Shown: positions 18,712 to 27,056 of the stretch, one piece after another
How positions within the stretch are numbered: the first letter of the stretch is position 1
How the letters are laid out: the number at the start of each line of letters is the position of its first letter
Assembly (NCBI GenBank): GCA_947448525.1
Contig: CANFNV010000001.1
Coordinates: 275,751 to 339,750 of the forward strand
Direction: 5' to 3'
Source: Flavobacteriaceae bacterium
GTDB lineage: Bacteria > Bacteroidota > Bacteroidia > Flavobacteriales > Flavobacteriaceae
Length of the DNA stretch: 64,000 nucleotides
The notes under the pieces: generated by a model
What the model saw: the letters and a program-made list of their open reading frames with translations, nothing else
Told to the model about the DNA's origin: nothing
The model's database searches: none
Position numbers and translations under genes: made by a program

Positions 18712-18786
18712 CAGCTTAATTACTTTAACCTAGTATTTATTTGAAAAACCAATAAACAGTTCAAAATAATTGAAAATTACTATAAA

Positions 18787-19551
18787 ATGAAAAAAATAAT
18801 ATGTTTCGCTTTCTTATTACTTAATTTAATTTCATGTAGTACAAAAAAAGATATTTTATACTTCCAAGATATAAAAGACAAACCACAAAAGCAAGTAATT
18901 TATACTCAAAATAAAATTCAAGTTAATGATATTTTAACGATTAACGTTTCAGCTATAAACCCAGAGAGTACCTTGCCATTTAATTCGAGATCTTACAATT
19001 CAGGGACAGTAGCAGTTTCTGAATACTCAATAAAAATGAATGGTTACTTGGTAAATACAGATGGTAATATCAGTTTTCCTATTTTGGGAAATATTCCAGT
19101 AGCCGGCAAAACAACTAGTGAAGTGGAAGATTTAATAGAAAAAATACTTATTGACCAAGGACAATTAACAAACCCTGCCGTAATGGTTAGAGTAAACAAT
19201 GCAAAAATAACGATACTTGGTGATGTTGGAAATCCAGGTACATATCCTTATTTTGAGCAAAACCTATCATTACTTCAAGCGTTAGGTTATGCGGGTGATT
19301 TAAGTATTTCTGGTAAAAGAAATGATATTTTAATTATTAGGGAACAAGATGGAAAAAGAACCTACGGTCATATAGATATGAGAAAAACGGATTGGTTTGA
19401 TAGTGAATATTATTATATCAAACAAAACGATATTATCTATGTAAATCCTAATGGCCCAAAAATAAAATCTGCTGGTTATGTCACAAATATTCAAGCATTA
19501 CTTGGATTATTTTTTACTGGTTTAACTCTTACATTGTTGTTAAAAAAATAA
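18787..19551 (+). CDS. Wza-type polysaccharide export lipoprotein
   Basis: This 254-residue outer-membrane export protein begins with a lipoprotein signal ending LISC, with Cys17 as the lipid-modified residue. The Poly_export domain covers about residues 45-120 (QVNDILTINVSAINPEST). An SLBB-like domain follows (ITILGDVGNPGTYPYFEQN), and a C-terminal hydrophobic helix is near 235-252. Such proteins form the outer-membrane part of a Wza-Wzc export channel. The stop is 3 bases before the kinase ATG, so the two are cotranscribed. A second copy of the pair lies at the other end of the locus. Confidence 0.92.
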   Translation: MKKIICFAFLLLNLISCSTKKDILYFQDIKDKPQKQVIYTQNKIQVNDILTINVSAINPESTLPFNSRSYNSGTVAVSEYSIKMNGYLVNTDGNISFPILGNIPVAGKTTSEVEDLIEKILIDQGQLTNPAVMVRVNNAKITILGDVGNPGTYPYFEQNLSLLQALGYAGDLSISGKRNDILIIREQDGKRTYGHIDMRKTDWFDSEYYYIKQNDIIYVNPNGPKIKSAGYVTNIQALLGLFFTGLTLTLLLKK

Positions 19552-19554
19552 ATT

Positions 19555-21987
19555 ATGGAAAGTAACCTTTTTCAAGAAAACAAAAACAGATTTGATATTC
19601 GTGTAGAAATCAACAAATATTTACCTTTTTGGTTTTGGTTTGTTGGATTTACGGCTGCAGCTTTATTTATAGCAAATTTTTATTTAAGATATTCACCTCC
19701 TATTTATCAAAATTCGGCAAAAATTAAAATTTTAGACAATTCGAATTCCCCTTTACAACTTTCTACCGAGGGTATTTTTTTTGCTGGTAAAAATAAAGCG
19801 AAACTTGGAAACGATTTAGAAATCCTAAAATCAGATAGAATATTAAAGTTAGTAGCCAGAGAGTTAAATTTAACAACTTCTTATTATTCACCAGGAAGAA
19901 TTTTAAATTCAGAACTGTGGCCTATCGTTCCCATAAAAATTGAATGGCTAAACACTGATGATAAGTTTGACGAAAAATCTTTAAGTCTTAATTTGACTAC
20001 TACAAAAAAAGGATTTAAAATTGAGGAGTTGGGTAATAGGGAGATGATTTTTGATAAAAAATACGTTATCAAAAATATGTCTTTTAAAATAAAATCAAAT
20101 TACAGTCAATTATCTGATAATTTATCTGATAATTATAACAAAAAATATATAATTCAAAAATCATCCCTAAGTAGTGTGGTTAGTGAATTAAATAAGAGTA
20201 TTAATTGCGTTGTACCTTCTGAAGATAGTGATGAGATTGTGCTGCTTTCAATCAGAGGATTATGTCAAGAAAAATCAAAAGATATCATAAATTGTTTGAT
20301 AAAATTATTTGACGAAGATGGCATACATGATCGTCAGTTAGCTAATAAAAATACCATAGAATTTGTAAATAATAGGTTTCAATACCTAGTCAATGAATTA
20401 GATTCAATAGAAAATTTTAAAGTAAATTATAAGAAAAAAAATGAAATAACAACACTTGATGTAATAACAGGTGTAACAACTGAAAGAAAAACTTCCTATG
20501 AAGACAAAATATTTGAATTAGAAAATCAAATGACGTTGTCTGCATTTTTAGGAAAAAGCATCAAGCCCGGTCCAGACTATAATTTACTACCTGAAAATAT
20601 TGGTGTTTTAAATGCTAATATAAATTCATTTGTTTCCGTATTTAACGTATTAGTTGGTGAGCGCAATAAGTTAATGGTAAGTGCAGGAAAAAACAATCCA
20701 ACGGTAAAAGGTATTGATGAAAAATTACCTCAGATGCAGGAAAATATTTTCACATCTATTAAAATATATCAAGATGAAATTCAAGCTTCTATAAGAAACC
20801 TGAAAAATGTTCAATCTCAAAATAACAGTTTATACAGTACTATTCCAGAAAAGGAAAAAATTCTACGTTCAATTGAAAGACAACAAAACATAAAGGAAAG
20901 TTTATACTTGTTATTACTTCAAAAGAGAGAAGAAGCTGCTATCAATATGGCTATAACCCAACCAACAGTAAAAGTGTTAGAATATGCTTCAGAAATTGGC
21001 ATTAGAGTTGCTCCTAATGATAAATCTACATATATAATAGCGCTAATATTTGGATTAGGAATTCCATTAGTATTAATATTCTCAAAATTCTATTTCGATA
21101 ATAAAATACATAGTAAAATAGATTTAATAAATATCGTGAATGATATTCCAATTATTGGTGAAATACCTTACATAAAAGATAATAAAACCATTGAAACTAA
21201 TGATCGAACTATTTTAGCAGAAGGATATAGAAATATTAGAACAAATATTAACTATTTACTTCCTGTAAACAACAAAAATGAAGCTTACGTCATTTTTTCT
21301 ACTTCAAGTATTAAAGGAGAAGGAAAAACATTTAACGCAATCAACTTAGCATTAATCATGACCCAAATGAAGAAAAAAGTCCTGATAATTGGTGCCGATT
21401 TAAGAAATCCTCAGATACATAAATATATTGGTCTAGTTAAAGAAAGAATAGGTTTAACTAACTATTTATTTAATCAAGAATTTGAATATAAATTAATGAT
21501 AAATAAAAATACATTAGACAACCCATACTTAGATGTTATTATATCTGGTTCTATTCCACCAAATCCATCAGAATTATTATCTAATGGAAGATTTGAAAAA
21601 TTGTTAAACATTGTTAAAACAGAATATGATTATATCATTGTAGATTCGGCTCCAACTTTATTAGTGACGGATACACTATTAATTACAGATTTATCCGATT
21701 TAGTAATTTATGTAACTCGTGGTGATGTAACTGATAAGCATGTAGTGGAGTATTCTAGAGATCTTCATTTACAAGGAAAAATTAAAAATATAGCTTATAT
21801 TGTTAATAGTGTGGGATTAATTCACGTTTATGGGTATAATTACAAATACAATTATAATTATGGGTATGGATACAATTATAATTATGGGTATGGGTACGGA
21901 TATGGAAGTGAAAATGATAATGAGGAGATAGAAAAAAGTACCTATGAAAAGATGATTTCTAAATTCAAAGATACTTTTAAAACATAA
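19555..21987 (+). CDS. Wzc-type chain-length regulator and tyrosine kinase (BY-kinase)
   Basis: This 810-residue inner-membrane protein has a first membrane helix at about 26-46, a long periplasmic coiled-coil region and a second helix at about 488-508. A cytoplasmic BY-kinase domain follows, with Walker A SSIKGEGKT (Lys591), Walker A-prime VLIIGADLRNP and Walker B YIIVDSAP. A Tyr/Gly/Asn-rich tail near residues 757-785 is the autophosphorylation cluster. It contains an almost exact 24-bp tandem duplication. Phosphorylation cycles, opposed by the divergent PHP phosphatase, should control polymer length and export. The gene ends at a strong bidirectional terminator. Confidence 0.94.
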   Translation: MESNLFQENKNRFDIRVEINKYLPFWFWFVGFTAAALFIANFYLRYSPPIYQNSAKIKILDNSNSPLQLSTEGIFFAGKNKAKLGNDLEILKSDRILKLVARELNLTTSYYSPGRILNSELWPIVPIKIEWLNTDDKFDEKSLSLNLTTTKKGFKIEELGNREMIFDKKYVIKNMSFKIKSNYSQLSDNLSDNYNKKYIIQKSSLSSVVSELNKSINCVVPSEDSDEIVLLSIRGLCQEKSKDIINCLIKLFDEDGIHDRQLANKNTIEFVNNRFQYLVNELDSIENFKVNYKKKNEITTLDVITGVTTERKTSYEDKIFELENQMTLSAFLGKSIKPGPDYNLLPENIGVLNANINSFVSVFNVLVGERNKLMVSAGKNNPTVKGIDEKLPQMQENIFTSIKIYQDEIQASIRNLKNVQSQNNSLYSTIPEKEKILRSIERQQNIKESLYLLLLQKREEAAINMAITQPTVKVLEYASEIGIRVAPNDKSTYIIALIFGLGIPLVLIFSKFYFDNKIHSKIDLINIVNDIPIIGEIPYIKDNKTIETNDRTILAEGYRNIRTNINYLLPVNNKNEAYVIFSTSSIKGEGKTFNAINLALIMTQMKKKVLIIGADLRNPQIHKYIGLVKERIGLTNYLFNQEFEYKLMINKNTLDNPYLDVIISGSIPPNPSELLSNGRFEKLLNIVKTEYDYIIVDSAPTLLVTDTLLITDLSDLVIYVTRGDVTDKHVVEYSRDLHLQGKIKNIAYIVNSVGLIHVYGYNYKYNYNYGYGYNYNYGYGYGYGSENDNEEIEKSTYEKMISKFKDTFKT

Positions 21988-22001
21988 AATACTACTTTAA
22001 T

Positions 22002-22042
22002 AAATAAAAAATGAGATAACTATTTATCTCATTTTTTATTTA
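22002..22042. terminator. Bidirectional terminator between wzc and the FemAB-PglD gene
   Basis: AAAAAATGAGATAA (22006-22019) pairs perfectly with TTATCTCATTTTTT (22024-22037) around a 4-nt loop, with A/T runs on both sides. It serves both convergent genes, and the right arm overlaps the stop codon of the minus-strand gene. Confidence 0.88.
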
Positions 22043-23688
22043 TTATATTTTATTATTTTTCCAGGATTTCCAACTACTACAGCATAATCTGGTACGTCTT
22101 TGACGATTACTGCTCCAGCTCCAATAGTTACCCATTTACCAATTTTAATTCCTTGTCTTATGGTAGCGTTAATGCCTATTTGAGAACCTTCATCTACGGT
22201 TACAGAACCAGCCAATGCAGCCATAGGAGAAACATGAACAAAATCCTTTATAATACAATCGTGTTCCACCAATGCGGCTGAATTAATAATAACATGATTT
22301 CCAATAGTGGCACCTGAATTTATTATGGCACTTGACATAACCACCGTTCCTTTGCCAACAAAGGTGTGAGATGAAACGACAGCTTTAGGGTGAATAGTTG
22401 TTTTATATTGCCCTTTCCAACGCTTAGAGAGCAATTTTCGTTTAGAATTGTCACCAACAGCAATGATGAGTTGGTTCTCTGGATGTAAGAAGTCAACCCT
22501 GTTATAATCAAAAACCGGTATTCCTAATAATTCATCAGTAATAGGTTTGTCATCATAAATTGTTACTATTTCTTCGTTGTTTAATAACAAAATATCTATA
22601 ATAACTTTAGCGTGTCCACTACATCCAAAAATATAAATTTTAGGTTTTATAGGTTTTTTGGCTCTATACAAAGGAAAAAAAGTAGTGCTATTTTGATTGA
22701 TTTTTAATTTTTCATTAAGTTCATCATAAATAGTTTTGTTCACAATAAAATTCCAATTTTTATATTGAAATCTTAAATTTGAAAATCCAGATTTAAATTG
22801 AAATAAGGAGTCTTTATCACTGCCTCCAAAACCACCCCCTAAGTGAAGAAAATTTAATTTTAGATTAGTTGCTAAAATTCTTGCTTCGTCAATGATTAAT
22901 TTCGTTAATGAATACTTTCCATCATAATCTAATGAACCTGAAAGATGATATTGCATTATACCATTTGTAATAGTAAAAACAGCTCCTGAATATATTGTAT
23001 CATTATATTTTGCAAGCAAAATAATTTTTTCAAAGTTGGCACTGCCCAAAAAATTATTAAAATAAGCTGTATCATAAAAGTAATCTTCTGAGGCAGCAAC
23101 TTTTTTCATTGTGCTCTTATAAATAGATATAAATTCATTTATATCCTCAGTACTTTTTGCTTGATATACAATTATATTTTGCTTTCTTAATTGATTTATT
23201 TCATATTTATTAGATTTTCTATATTGCTTCTTTTGTTCTTCTTCAGGAAGAGAAGTATCTATAGAAATAGTATCATTCACATTAACTAATTTGCCAAAAT
23301 TTTTAAATATTTCACTGTTTGGAAATAAAGGATGTAATCTTGAAAAAGCAGTGATAATTAAATTACATTCAAAGAAATGCAAAAGCTCTTTTTGAAAAAA
23401 ATCTAAATGAGCTCTTGTTATTTTTTTTATTTCAATATTACTTATTGGACCACAATATCCGTAAACAGAGGTACAGTCAAAATAGGGTGTTCCTTCTATA
23501 TTTCTAATCAAAAAAGGGGCAGCAATAAAATCTTTATCAAAATAGGCAACAAACAAAATAGGTCTTTTATTTATTTCCAATTGATGATACGACTGTGTGT
23601 GATAAAAATCATATTCCAAAGAAGATGATACAACATCAGACCATTTTGTGTCATTAACTTCAATAACTGAAATAGATTTAATTGACAT
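22036..23688 (-). CDS. FemAB-like acyltransferase fused to a PglD/NeuD-type sugar acetyltransferase
   Basis: This 550-residue protein joins two enzymes. Residues 1 to about 335 are a FemAB/GNAT-type domain (AAPFLIRN, QYRKSNKYEINQL, GAVFTITNGIMQYHLSGS), as in peptidyltransferases and exopolysaccharide acyltransferases. Residues from about 347 to the end are a PglD/NeuD acetyltransferase: a Rossmann-like PglD_N domain with FGCSGHAK (from 354), then a left-handed beta-helix of hexapeptide repeats (IGNHVIINSAALVEHD, IGINATIRQGIKIG) and the closing VVVGNPGKI. I start at the ATG at 23688; a longer in-frame reading adds a hydrophobic stretch upstream of the predicted promoter. It probably acylates an amino sugar. 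It follows the main operon but lies beyond a terminator. Confidence 0.85.
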   Translation of the reverse strand: MSIKSISVIEVNDTKWSDVVSSSLEYDFYHTQSYHQLEINKRPILFVAYFDKDFIAAPFLIRNIEGTPYFDCTSVYGYCGPISNIEIKKITRAHLDFFQKELLHFFECNLIITAFSRLHPLFPNSEIFKNFGKLVNVNDTISIDTSLPEEEQKKQYRKSNKYEINQLRKQNIIVYQAKSTEDINEFISIYKSTMKKVAASEDYFYDTAYFNNFLGSANFEKIILLAKYNDTIYSGAVFTITNGIMQYHLSGSLDYDGKYSLTKLIIDEARILATNLKLNFLHLGGGFGGSDKDSLFQFKSGFSNLRFQYKNWNFIVNKTIYDELNEKLKINQNSTTFFPLYRAKKPIKPKIYIFGCSGHAKVIIDILLLNNEEIVTIYDDKPITDELLGIPVFDYNRVDFLHPENQLIIAVGDNSKRKLLSKRWKGQYKTTIHPKAVVSSHTFVGKGTVVMSSAIINSGATIGNHVIINSAALVEHDCIIKDFVHVSPMAALAGSVTVDEGSQIGINATIRQGIKIGKWVTIGAGAVIVKDVPDYAVVVGNPGKIIKYNK

Positions 23689-23747
23689 ACAGTGATAAAT
23701 ATTTCTTATAAATTTATTTAATAATAATACAAAGATTGTATAAAAGC

Positions 23748-23755
23748 CAAATGTA
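23748..23755 (-). promoter_or_regulatory. -7 element of the FemAB-PglD gene
   Basis: On the minus strand this reads TACATTTG, 60 bases before the ATG at 23688 and directly after the terminator T-run of the upstream gene. The -33 part is not recognisable because that region is occupied by the terminator hairpin. Confidence 0.45.
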
Positions 23756-23756
23756 T

Positions 23757-23820
23757 AAAAAAACAACTTGATAATAGTGATTGGCAAATCAAATTTAAAA
23801 TTTGACTAATCAAGAGTTGT
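23757..23820 (-). terminator. Terminator of the main polysaccharide operon
   Basis: On the minus strand ACAACT(C)TTGAT at the start and ATCAAGTTGT at the end form a 10-bp stem with one bulged C. Inside is a second perfect palindrome (TCAAATTT and AAATTTGA). Seven T follow. This closes the long run of polysaccharide genes after the glycosyltransferase at 23850. Confidence 0.75.
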
Positions 23821-23849
23821 TTGATACAATTAAACGCAAAGACATATGA

Positions 23850-25022
23850 TTATTTAATGTGGTAAGGGTCAACAGTTAATTGAATGTATTCCTTTTTGAT
23901 AGCTTCCCAAATAACCTGTTGATTAAATCGGGTAGCAATCATTGAACGAGAATTAGTTTGGAGTTGATGAAAAAGGTGATTATTTTCAACCAATTGATTC
24001 ATTTTAAATAGAAGATTTGCTGTGTTTTTTACAGATACGAATACGCCATTAATACCTTCCTCGATGATTTCGTTACAGCCATTAATATTTGTTACTATGC
24101 AAGGTAAACCCATAGCCCCTGCTTGCAAAACCACATTTGGAAAACCCTCGCGATAACTAGGAAAAACTAAGGCATTGGACAAAGCAAGATACGGTCGCAC
24201 ATCTGTCTGAAAACCAGTAGTAATAATAGCGTCATTGGTTTGTATCACCTGCAAAGTGTTCGGCAATAAAGGGTCTAAATTGGCTTCGTAATCACCAACC
24301 AAGAGGAGTTTAGAAAGTGGATGAAGAATTTGGTGCTTTTCAAAAGCAGCGACCATTTCGTTGATACCTTTATCAGACACCAACCGACCTACAAAAACAA
24401 AGACAAAATCACTGGTTCCAATGTGCAACTGTTGTCGCAATGCCAGATTTTGTAACTCTGTAAACAACACCGGATTGAAATAACCAACATCAATACCATT
24501 ACTACTCCCATTACCAATTACTTTTAATTTTAATGAGGTACAAAATTTTTCTTGTAAAATGATTTCTTTCAACCCCTTGGAATTGGGATAAACTTTGGTA
24601 GCGCAGGCATAAGTGAATTTTTCTACCCAGTTGAGTAGCGTTCTTTTAACTCCTGTAGTTTCCAATAAAGGTAATCCGGCTACAGTATGTAATCGATGTG
24701 GAACACCTGATAATTTTGCAGCTATCATGGATACCAATCCGGCTTTGGGTGTATGCGAATGAATGATGAAAGGTTTTTCTTTTCGCAGGAAAAAGTATAG
24801 TTTAACGATAGCAATAAAATCTGCCAAAGGCGTTATTTTCCTTGACATTTCTAGAGAAAAAGTTCGGACACCTTCTCGTGCTCCTACTCTTTCGAGATAT
24901 GCTGCATCGGAACTAATAGCAACAACTTCAAAATGAGTACTCATGAATCGTAATTGCCCATGCAGTAATTTATCCATAGATATGGGAACCGTAGTAATTC
25001 GGATAATTTTATTTTTTGCCAT
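23850..25022 (-). CDS. Glycosyltransferase family 4
   Basis: This 390-residue GT-B enzyme begins MAKNKIIRITTVPISMDKLL, and the N-domain contains IHSHTPKAGLVSMIAAKLSG, common in WbpH/PglA-like enzymes. The C-domain has FVGRLVSDKGINEM and SYREGFPNVVLQAGAMGLP. Here the usual EX7E motif reads E-G-F-P-N-V-V-L-Q, so the second glutamate is replaced by glutamine. The start at 25022 is chosen because the preceding stop and this ATG form a compact TAATATG. It is the last gene before the operon terminator. Relatives often add the second sugar onto the undecaprenyl-linked first sugar, but the substrate is not known here. Confidence 0.9.
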   Translation of the reverse strand: MAKNKIIRITTVPISMDKLLHGQLRFMSTHFEVVAISSDAAYLERVGAREGVRTFSLEMSRKITPLADFIAIVKLYFFLRKEKPFIIHSHTPKAGLVSMIAAKLSGVPHRLHTVAGLPLLETTGVKRTLLNWVEKFTYACATKVYPNSKGLKEIILQEKFCTSLKLKVIGNGSSNGIDVGYFNPVLFTELQNLALRQQLHIGTSDFVFVFVGRLVSDKGINEMVAAFEKHQILHPLSKLLLVGDYEANLDPLLPNTLQVIQTNDAIITTGFQTDVRPYLALSNALVFPSYREGFPNVVLQAGAMGLPCIVTNINGCNEIIEEGINGVFVSVKNTANLLFKMNQLVENNHLFHQLQTNSRSMIATRFNQQVIWEAIKKEYIQLTVDPYHIK

Positions 25023-25023
25023 A

Positions 25024-25992
25024 TTAATTCTGGTACATTTCAATCATAGATTTAGAAGAAAATCCATATTGATTTTTTAACATATCGTAATGTTTTAATA
25101 TTGTTTCTAAATTTTCTAAATTTTCATTTAAAAAGTAACCAAAATTATGGGGATGCCACCATAAATGATAACACCTACTATTTTTTGCTGCAAAAGTCAT
25201 TTCTTTTAATATTCTTCTTAATTTAAGCTTTTGAATCATTTTTTCATTTTCTCCATAAGGTCTCAGAAAACGACTTGCTGGTAATAATAAATAAGTGTCC
25301 TTTATTGATTTTATTGATTCACTTTTTTCAAAGGTAAGAGTCTTACTAATAGGAAATAAAGTATCAATCGCTCTAGCTAAAAAAGCAAATTTAAAATTAT
25401 TCTTCCAAAACCAAACATCGGGATTAGAACGAACTACCTGTATCCCATTTTTGTAAGCAATCCCTGCATAGGTTTGATTAAACTGATTTCTAGGAAACAC
25501 TAAAGATTTTAACTCAACATTAAAATTCTCTTTTGACAACATTTGAGCAGATTTTAAATCTTGGTCAAATTGCTGTTCCATTTGGCCTTTTTCATTACAA
25601 TAATAATGTGAAAAAGTATGTGTTGCCAATTCTTGACCAGGGGTTTCAACTATTTTCTGAATCAAAGAATAAGCATAGTGGTAGGGATCATCAATTTCAT
25701 CAATACCAATACTATTGTTTTCGATTATATTATAGTAAGATAAACTTGAATTCAAATAAGTTGGCTTTAAATTGGGGCAAAAAGCAATTAATTGTTCTTT
25801 GTTTTTTGCAAATAAAAAACCGACGGTTGCCCAAGTTGCATGAATATTATATTTTTCAAACAATTCAAGAGTCAAAGGAATACCTTTTCTAGTTTGATCA
25901 AAATAATCTTTCTTTTTGTTTAGATCCCACTTTTCTGCAGCTCCCCAATGCAATTCAAAATCTAACGATATAATAAACTTCCCATTTTCCAT
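25024..25992 (-). CDS. Polysaccharide deacetylase (NodB-homology, CE4 type)
   Basis: This 322-residue protein begins KFIISLDFELHWG, the acidic motif at the start of the NodB fold. It continues with NIHATWATVGFLF and the metal-binding THTFSHYYC element (His-x4-His). Late WWHPHNFG resembles the terminal catalytic histidine motif. No signal peptide is seen, so a cytoplasmic action on a lipid-linked intermediate or nucleotide sugar is likely. It would remove an N-acetyl group from an amino sugar of the repeat unit. It is packed in the operon, 1 base after the upstream gene's stop. Confidence 0.85.
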   Translation of the reverse strand: MENGKFIISLDFELHWGAAEKWDLNKKKDYFDQTRKGIPLTLELFEKYNIHATWATVGFLFAKNKEQLIAFCPNLKPTYLNSSLSYYNIIENNSIGIDEIDDPYHYAYSLIQKIVETPGQELATHTFSHYYCNEKGQMEQQFDQDLKSAQMLSKENFNVELKSLVFPRNQFNQTYAGIAYKNGIQVVRSNPDVWFWKNNFKFAFLARAIDTLFPISKTLTFEKSESIKSIKDTYLLLPASRFLRPYGENEKMIQKLKLRRILKEMTFAAKNSRCYHLWWHPHNFGYFLNENLENLETILKHYDMLKNQYGFSSKSMIEMYQN

Positions 25993-25993
25993 T

Positions 25994-27040
25994 TTATACT
26001 GTATCAGAGTCTGAATAACTTATGTACCAATTTTTCCTATTGTAAATTACTTCATTTAATGTTTCGTTAAAAGACCTTACTCCAAAATGAAGTTCTATTG
26101 GACGAAATTTCTCTGGCATTGTAAGAAAAAATGCTTTCTTATAATCTCTATAATTAGGCGAATGATCAAAACACCAGCTCAAAATACAATCTGCTTTACT
26201 TTTCTTAATTGAATCAATTGCATAATTCATCAATAAAGAGCCTACCTCAGGTTTATCTAAATCATAGATTAATTCCATAATATATCCAATTTTACCGTTA
26301 TGCTTTTCTTTAACTGTATAAACTATATAACCTATAAAAGCACCATTCAAATCATAGCAATGCATGATACTATAATTTTCATTTGGCTTATCAATATACC
26401 TCCAATCTAAATATTCTTTATCTCTTTTAACACCAACTTTAAAGTTTTTAGAAAACTTATCCCATAATTCATTTACCTCTGTTGGAAAAGAGAAATTATT
26501 AACCAATGAATAGTTTTTATCATTCTTAAATTTTGAAAAAGAAAGACTGAAATTGGGTAAAAAGCTCAATCCATTAATTTTACTGAAAAAATATTTTGTT
26601 TCTAAAGGTTTTATCAAAAACGGTAATGGATCTAAAATTTCCCACTCTAATTTTTTCTTAAAACCTCCAATTGAACTACCATTTGGAAAACCATATACTA
26701 ATACTGTATTTGATTTTGCAGCTTTTTCGTATACATCTTTTGCAAGTTTTATAAATAGTCCTTGTCCTCTGTAATCAATATCAGTTATTGTATCTAAAGA
26801 TTGTGCTCCTAAAAAATCTTCATCATTAATCTTAAACTTAACACCAGAAACAGCGTAAATTGCAACTGTTTTTTGTGACTCTTTATCTATAGCAATATCT
26901 ACAAAAGCTTTTTTTACTGTATTTTGCAAAAACTGCCAATCTATATTTTCAGCTTTTTTATGATTATTATTACTATCAAAACAAGATTTGTAAACTGATA
27001 CAGTTTCTTTATTAATATCTTTAATTATGAATCTTTCCAT
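25994..27040 (-). CDS. GNAT-family N-acetyltransferase
   Basis: This 348-residue protein has an N-terminal GNAT core: AIYAVSGVKFKIN, then SLDTITDIDYRGQGLFIKL, where RGQGLF is the acetyl-CoA pyrophosphate-binding R/Q-x-x-G-x-G/A motif, and VLVYGFPNGSSIGGFKKKL. A second related half follows (KRDKEYLDWRYIDKPNENYSI), as in polysaccharide-cluster GNAT proteins of similar length. It probably acylates an amino group on a sugar precursor or repeat unit. It lies 16 bases after a glycosyltransferase and 1 base before the deacetylase gene, so acylation and deacetylation genes are adjacent. Confidence 0.78.
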   Translation of the reverse strand: MERFIIKDINKETVSVYKSCFDSNNNHKKAENIDWQFLQNTVKKAFVDIAIDKESQKTVAIYAVSGVKFKINDEDFLGAQSLDTITDIDYRGQGLFIKLAKDVYEKAAKSNTVLVYGFPNGSSIGGFKKKLEWEILDPLPFLIKPLETKYFFSKINGLSFLPNFSLSFSKFKNDKNYSLVNNFSFPTEVNELWDKFSKNFKVGVKRDKEYLDWRYIDKPNENYSIMHCYDLNGAFIGYIVYTVKEKHNGKIGYIMELIYDLDKPEVGSLLMNYAIDSIKKSKADCILSWCFDHSPNYRDYKKAFFLTMPEKFRPIELHFGVRSFNETLNEVIYNRKNWYISYSDSDTV

Positions 27041-27056
27041 TACATTTTGAATTTAA

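Noticed and set aside
22036..23787. Longer start for the FemAB-PglD fusion with a hydrophobic N-terminus
   Set aside because: It would start upstream of the predicted transcription start and inside the neighbouring terminator; the ATG at 23688 begins the conserved domain.
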